DNA of 7,241 nucleotides from Ilumatobacter sp. (GTDB taxonomy: Bacteria > Actinomycetota > Acidimicrobiia > Acidimicrobiales > Ilumatobacteraceae): assembly GCA_029263275.1 (NCBI GenBank), contig JAJCXU010000210.1, forward strand, positions 1-7,241. The letters run 5' to 3'. Positions 6,094 to 7,241 of the stretch are shown here, one piece after another; the stretch's first letter is position 1, and each line of letters opens with the position of its first letter. Under the pieces are notes generated by a model. That model had not been told where the DNA came from. It did not search any database and worked only from the letters and a program-made list of their open reading frames with translations. The position numbers and the translations under genes were made by a program.

Positions 6094-6528
6094 TCAGGTC
6101 GTCGATGCGTCGACGGGGAGGCAGTCGTCGGCACAGCCGGTTGCTGAGTTGACGAAGCCGGGTGCCGCGGAGCGATGCAGCACCGCACCGGTCGGGGCGA
6201 AGCGAAGGAGCGTCTTGCCTTCCGGAATCGGGTCGACTCCGGCTGGCGGGTCACCGTCGTGCACCGACGCCGTGCCGTCGACGATCAGGCTGTAGTCGTC
6301 CTGATCGATCGGTGGGTAACACAGCGTGACGACCGAACCGGCTGACGCGTTGCGGGCCGTGCCGGCGCTGACCAACATCAGCAAGACGGGTCCTGCCCCG
6401 TCGTCATGCCACAGGGTCGACAAGCTCACGAGGTGCGGGGTGGCATCCGGCCGCACGGTCAGCAAGTACGCCCACGTGTACTCCCCGGTCTTGGCCTGCA
6501 GGTCGGGCAACTCCACGGGAATGCTCAT
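6094..6528 (-). CDS. Pyridoxamine 5'-phosphate oxidase family protein (FMN/F420 split barrel)
   Basis: This 144-residue protein has a split-barrel PPOX-like pattern. Residues 18-40 (YTWAYLLTV then PHLVSLSTLW) form the first strands. GTARNASAGSVVTLCYPP (56-73) is the region that normally contacts the flavin phosphate. YSLIVDGTASV (79-89) is followed by LLRFAPTGAVLHRSAAPG (107-124). The tail holds a Cys132/Cys136 pair (GCADDC); from memory a similar GC-x-x-DC tail is common in this actinobacterial subgroup, but I could not check. Substrate and cofactor are unknown, and an actual PNP oxidase role is unlikely at this length. The ATG at 6528 is supported by TAGGAT 6 nt upstream. It lies 151 nt after the ABC permease gene on the same strand and appears to have its own promoter. 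Confidence 0.82.
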   Translation of the reverse strand: MSIPVELPDLQAKTGEYTWAYLLTVRPDATPHLVSLSTLWHDDGAGPVLLMLVSAGTARNASAGSVVTLCYPPIDQDDYSLIVDGTASVHDGDPPAGVDPIPEGKTLLRFAPTGAVLHRSAAPGFVNSATGCADDCLPVDASTT

Positions 6529-6534
6529 GACCGA

Positions 6535-6540
6535 ATCCTA
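6535..6540 (-). promoter_or_regulatory. -10 element of a leaderless promoter for the 6094-6528 gene
   Basis: On the minus strand TAGGAT is followed by 6 nt (tcggtc) and the ATG at 6528. No ribosome-binding site is visible. This separates the gene transcriptionally from the upstream permease gene. Confidence 0.62.
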
Positions 6541-6606
6541 GATCCGAGCGACGACGCGGCACCGGTCGACTTTCGGCCTGACGACGTCGCTCCGGGCACG
6601 AGCGGC

Positions 6607-6688
6607 CGGTGGGTCAACGCAGAGTCGTGGCTCAGCGCAGGCTTGGTCCAGAACAATCGTGGCTCAGCGCAGGCGTGGCTCAGAGTGA
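6607..6688. repeat. Degenerate tandem array of five ~16-bp units
   Basis: Units are 6607-6622, 6625-6640, 6641-6656, 6657-6672 and 6673-6688. The consensus is tcgtggctcagcgcag. The second and fourth units are identical over 18 nt (6625-6642 and 6657-6674). Against the second unit, the first matches 12/16, the third 9/16 and the fifth 11/16. Spacing is 18, 16, 16 and 16 nt. The last unit covers the stop codon and last residues of the ABC permease, so the array forms its 3' end and 3' UTR. Confidence 0.7.
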
Positions 6689-7241
6689 GCTGGCGCGGAC
6701 CGCGTTGCGCTTCTGGAAGAAGTCGCCGACCTGATTGAGCGACAGCACCGTGACCGTCAGCGCCAGAGATGGCCAGAGCACCTGCCACACGTCGACCTTG
6801 ATGTCGCGGCGCGACTGGTTGATCATGTTGCCCCACGTGGACGTGGGGAGTTGCACACTGAGCCCGAGGAACGAGAGCGCACCCTCGACCACGATGACGA
6901 ACGCCGCCGCAACCATCGCGTACGACACGAGTGTGGGCAGCACGTTCGGGATGATCTCGCGGAACAGGATCTTCGTCGGTTTCGTGCCGATCGACCGGGC
7001 GGCCAACACGAACTCACGGTTCGAGATCGCCAAGCTGTTCGCGCGCGACACACGGGTGTACGCCGGAATGGACAGGAAGCCGATCACCCCGCTGATGACG
7101 AAGAGATCGCGGACCTCGAAGATGGCGACCAGTGCGAGCAGCAACACCAGCGCCGGGAAGGCGAGGATCACGTCGATCACCGACATGATCATGGTTTCGG
7201 TGCGGCCCCGAACGAAGCCGACCAGCGAGCCGAGGAAGCCG
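6680..7241 (-). CDS. ABC transporter permease, OppC/DppC type (partial, C-terminal part)
   Basis: The frame is open to the right window edge, giving 186 residues; the N-terminus lies outside. In-frame codons continue upstream of an internal ATG at 7192 and read GFLGSLVGFVRGRTET, matching the conserved segment before the second membrane helix, so 7192 is not the true start. Then come VIDVILAFPALVLLLALVAI, typical of dipeptide/oligopeptide permeases, and the EAA loop AARSIGTKPTKILFREIIPN that contacts the ATPase. Late marks include GALSFLGLSVQLPTSTWGNM and a final helix WPSLALTVTVLSLNQVGDFF. It would be one of two inner-membrane permeases of a peptide, nickel or similar importer; the substrate is unknown, and partner genes would lie beyond 7241. 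The stop codon falls inside a tandem repeat array. Confidence 0.92.
   Translation of the reverse strand, partial: GFLGSLVGFVRGRTETMIMSVIDVILAFPALVLLLALVAIFEVRDLFVISGVIGFLSIPAYTRVSRANSLAISNREFVLAARSIGTKPTKILFREIIPNVLPTLVSYAMVAAAFVIVVEGALSFLGLSVQLPTSTWGNMINQSRRDIKVDVWQVLWPSLALTVTVLSLNQVGDFFQKRNAVRASSL

Noticed and set aside
6586..6606. Stem GTCGCTC/GAGCGGC as a terminator for the permease
   Set aside because: On the minus strand, where it would act, one pair becomes A-C, leaving a 5-bp core. It also lies about 75 nt past the stop without a T-tract.

Overview
The window is high-GC bacterial DNA with short intergenic gaps. It carries ten protein genes: eight complete and two cut by the window ends. 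A DUF222/HNH (13E12-type) gene, several F420/FMN split-barrel proteins and leaderless-type promoters together suggest an actinobacterium. Acidimicrobiia (Ilumatobacter-like) is my best guess, from general resemblance only. No rRNA, tRNA, CRISPR array or insertion sequence was seen.

Layout. Bases 1-760 (minus) are the N-terminal half of a glutamate-synthase-like FMN protein, divergent from a universal stress protein (847-1302, plus). A patatin-like phospholipase (1458-2408, plus) follows, then a PPOX-class F420/flavin oxidoreductase (2469-2864, plus). These converge, across a perfect 8-bp hairpin, on a two-gene minus-strand operon: a YbaK/EbsC-type aminoacyl-tRNA deacylase (3575-4096) and a TRIC-family membrane protein (2907-3578), overlapping by ATGA. 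Divergent from that operon is a small Ddn-like deazaflavin oxidoreductase (4276-4629, plus). Next comes a DUF222-HNH endonuclease-family gene (4737-5957, plus), then a minus-strand PPOX-family protein (6094-6528). The window ends in the C-terminal part of an OppC/DppC-type ABC permease (6680-7241, minus).

How they fit together. The genes do not form one pathway. They look like small housekeeping and accessory transcription units: stress response, lipid hydrolysis, translation quality control, ion or solute transport, and redox chemistry with F420 or FMN. The only firm operon is deacylase-TRIC.

The most interesting non-coding signals are three. Five genes have a TAnnnT hexamer exactly 6 nt before the ATG, the signature of leaderless transcription. 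A degenerate tandem array of about 16-bp units runs into the 3' end of the permease gene. Stacked inverted repeats lie just before, and over, the start of the HNH gene. I found no convincing new multi-gene system.
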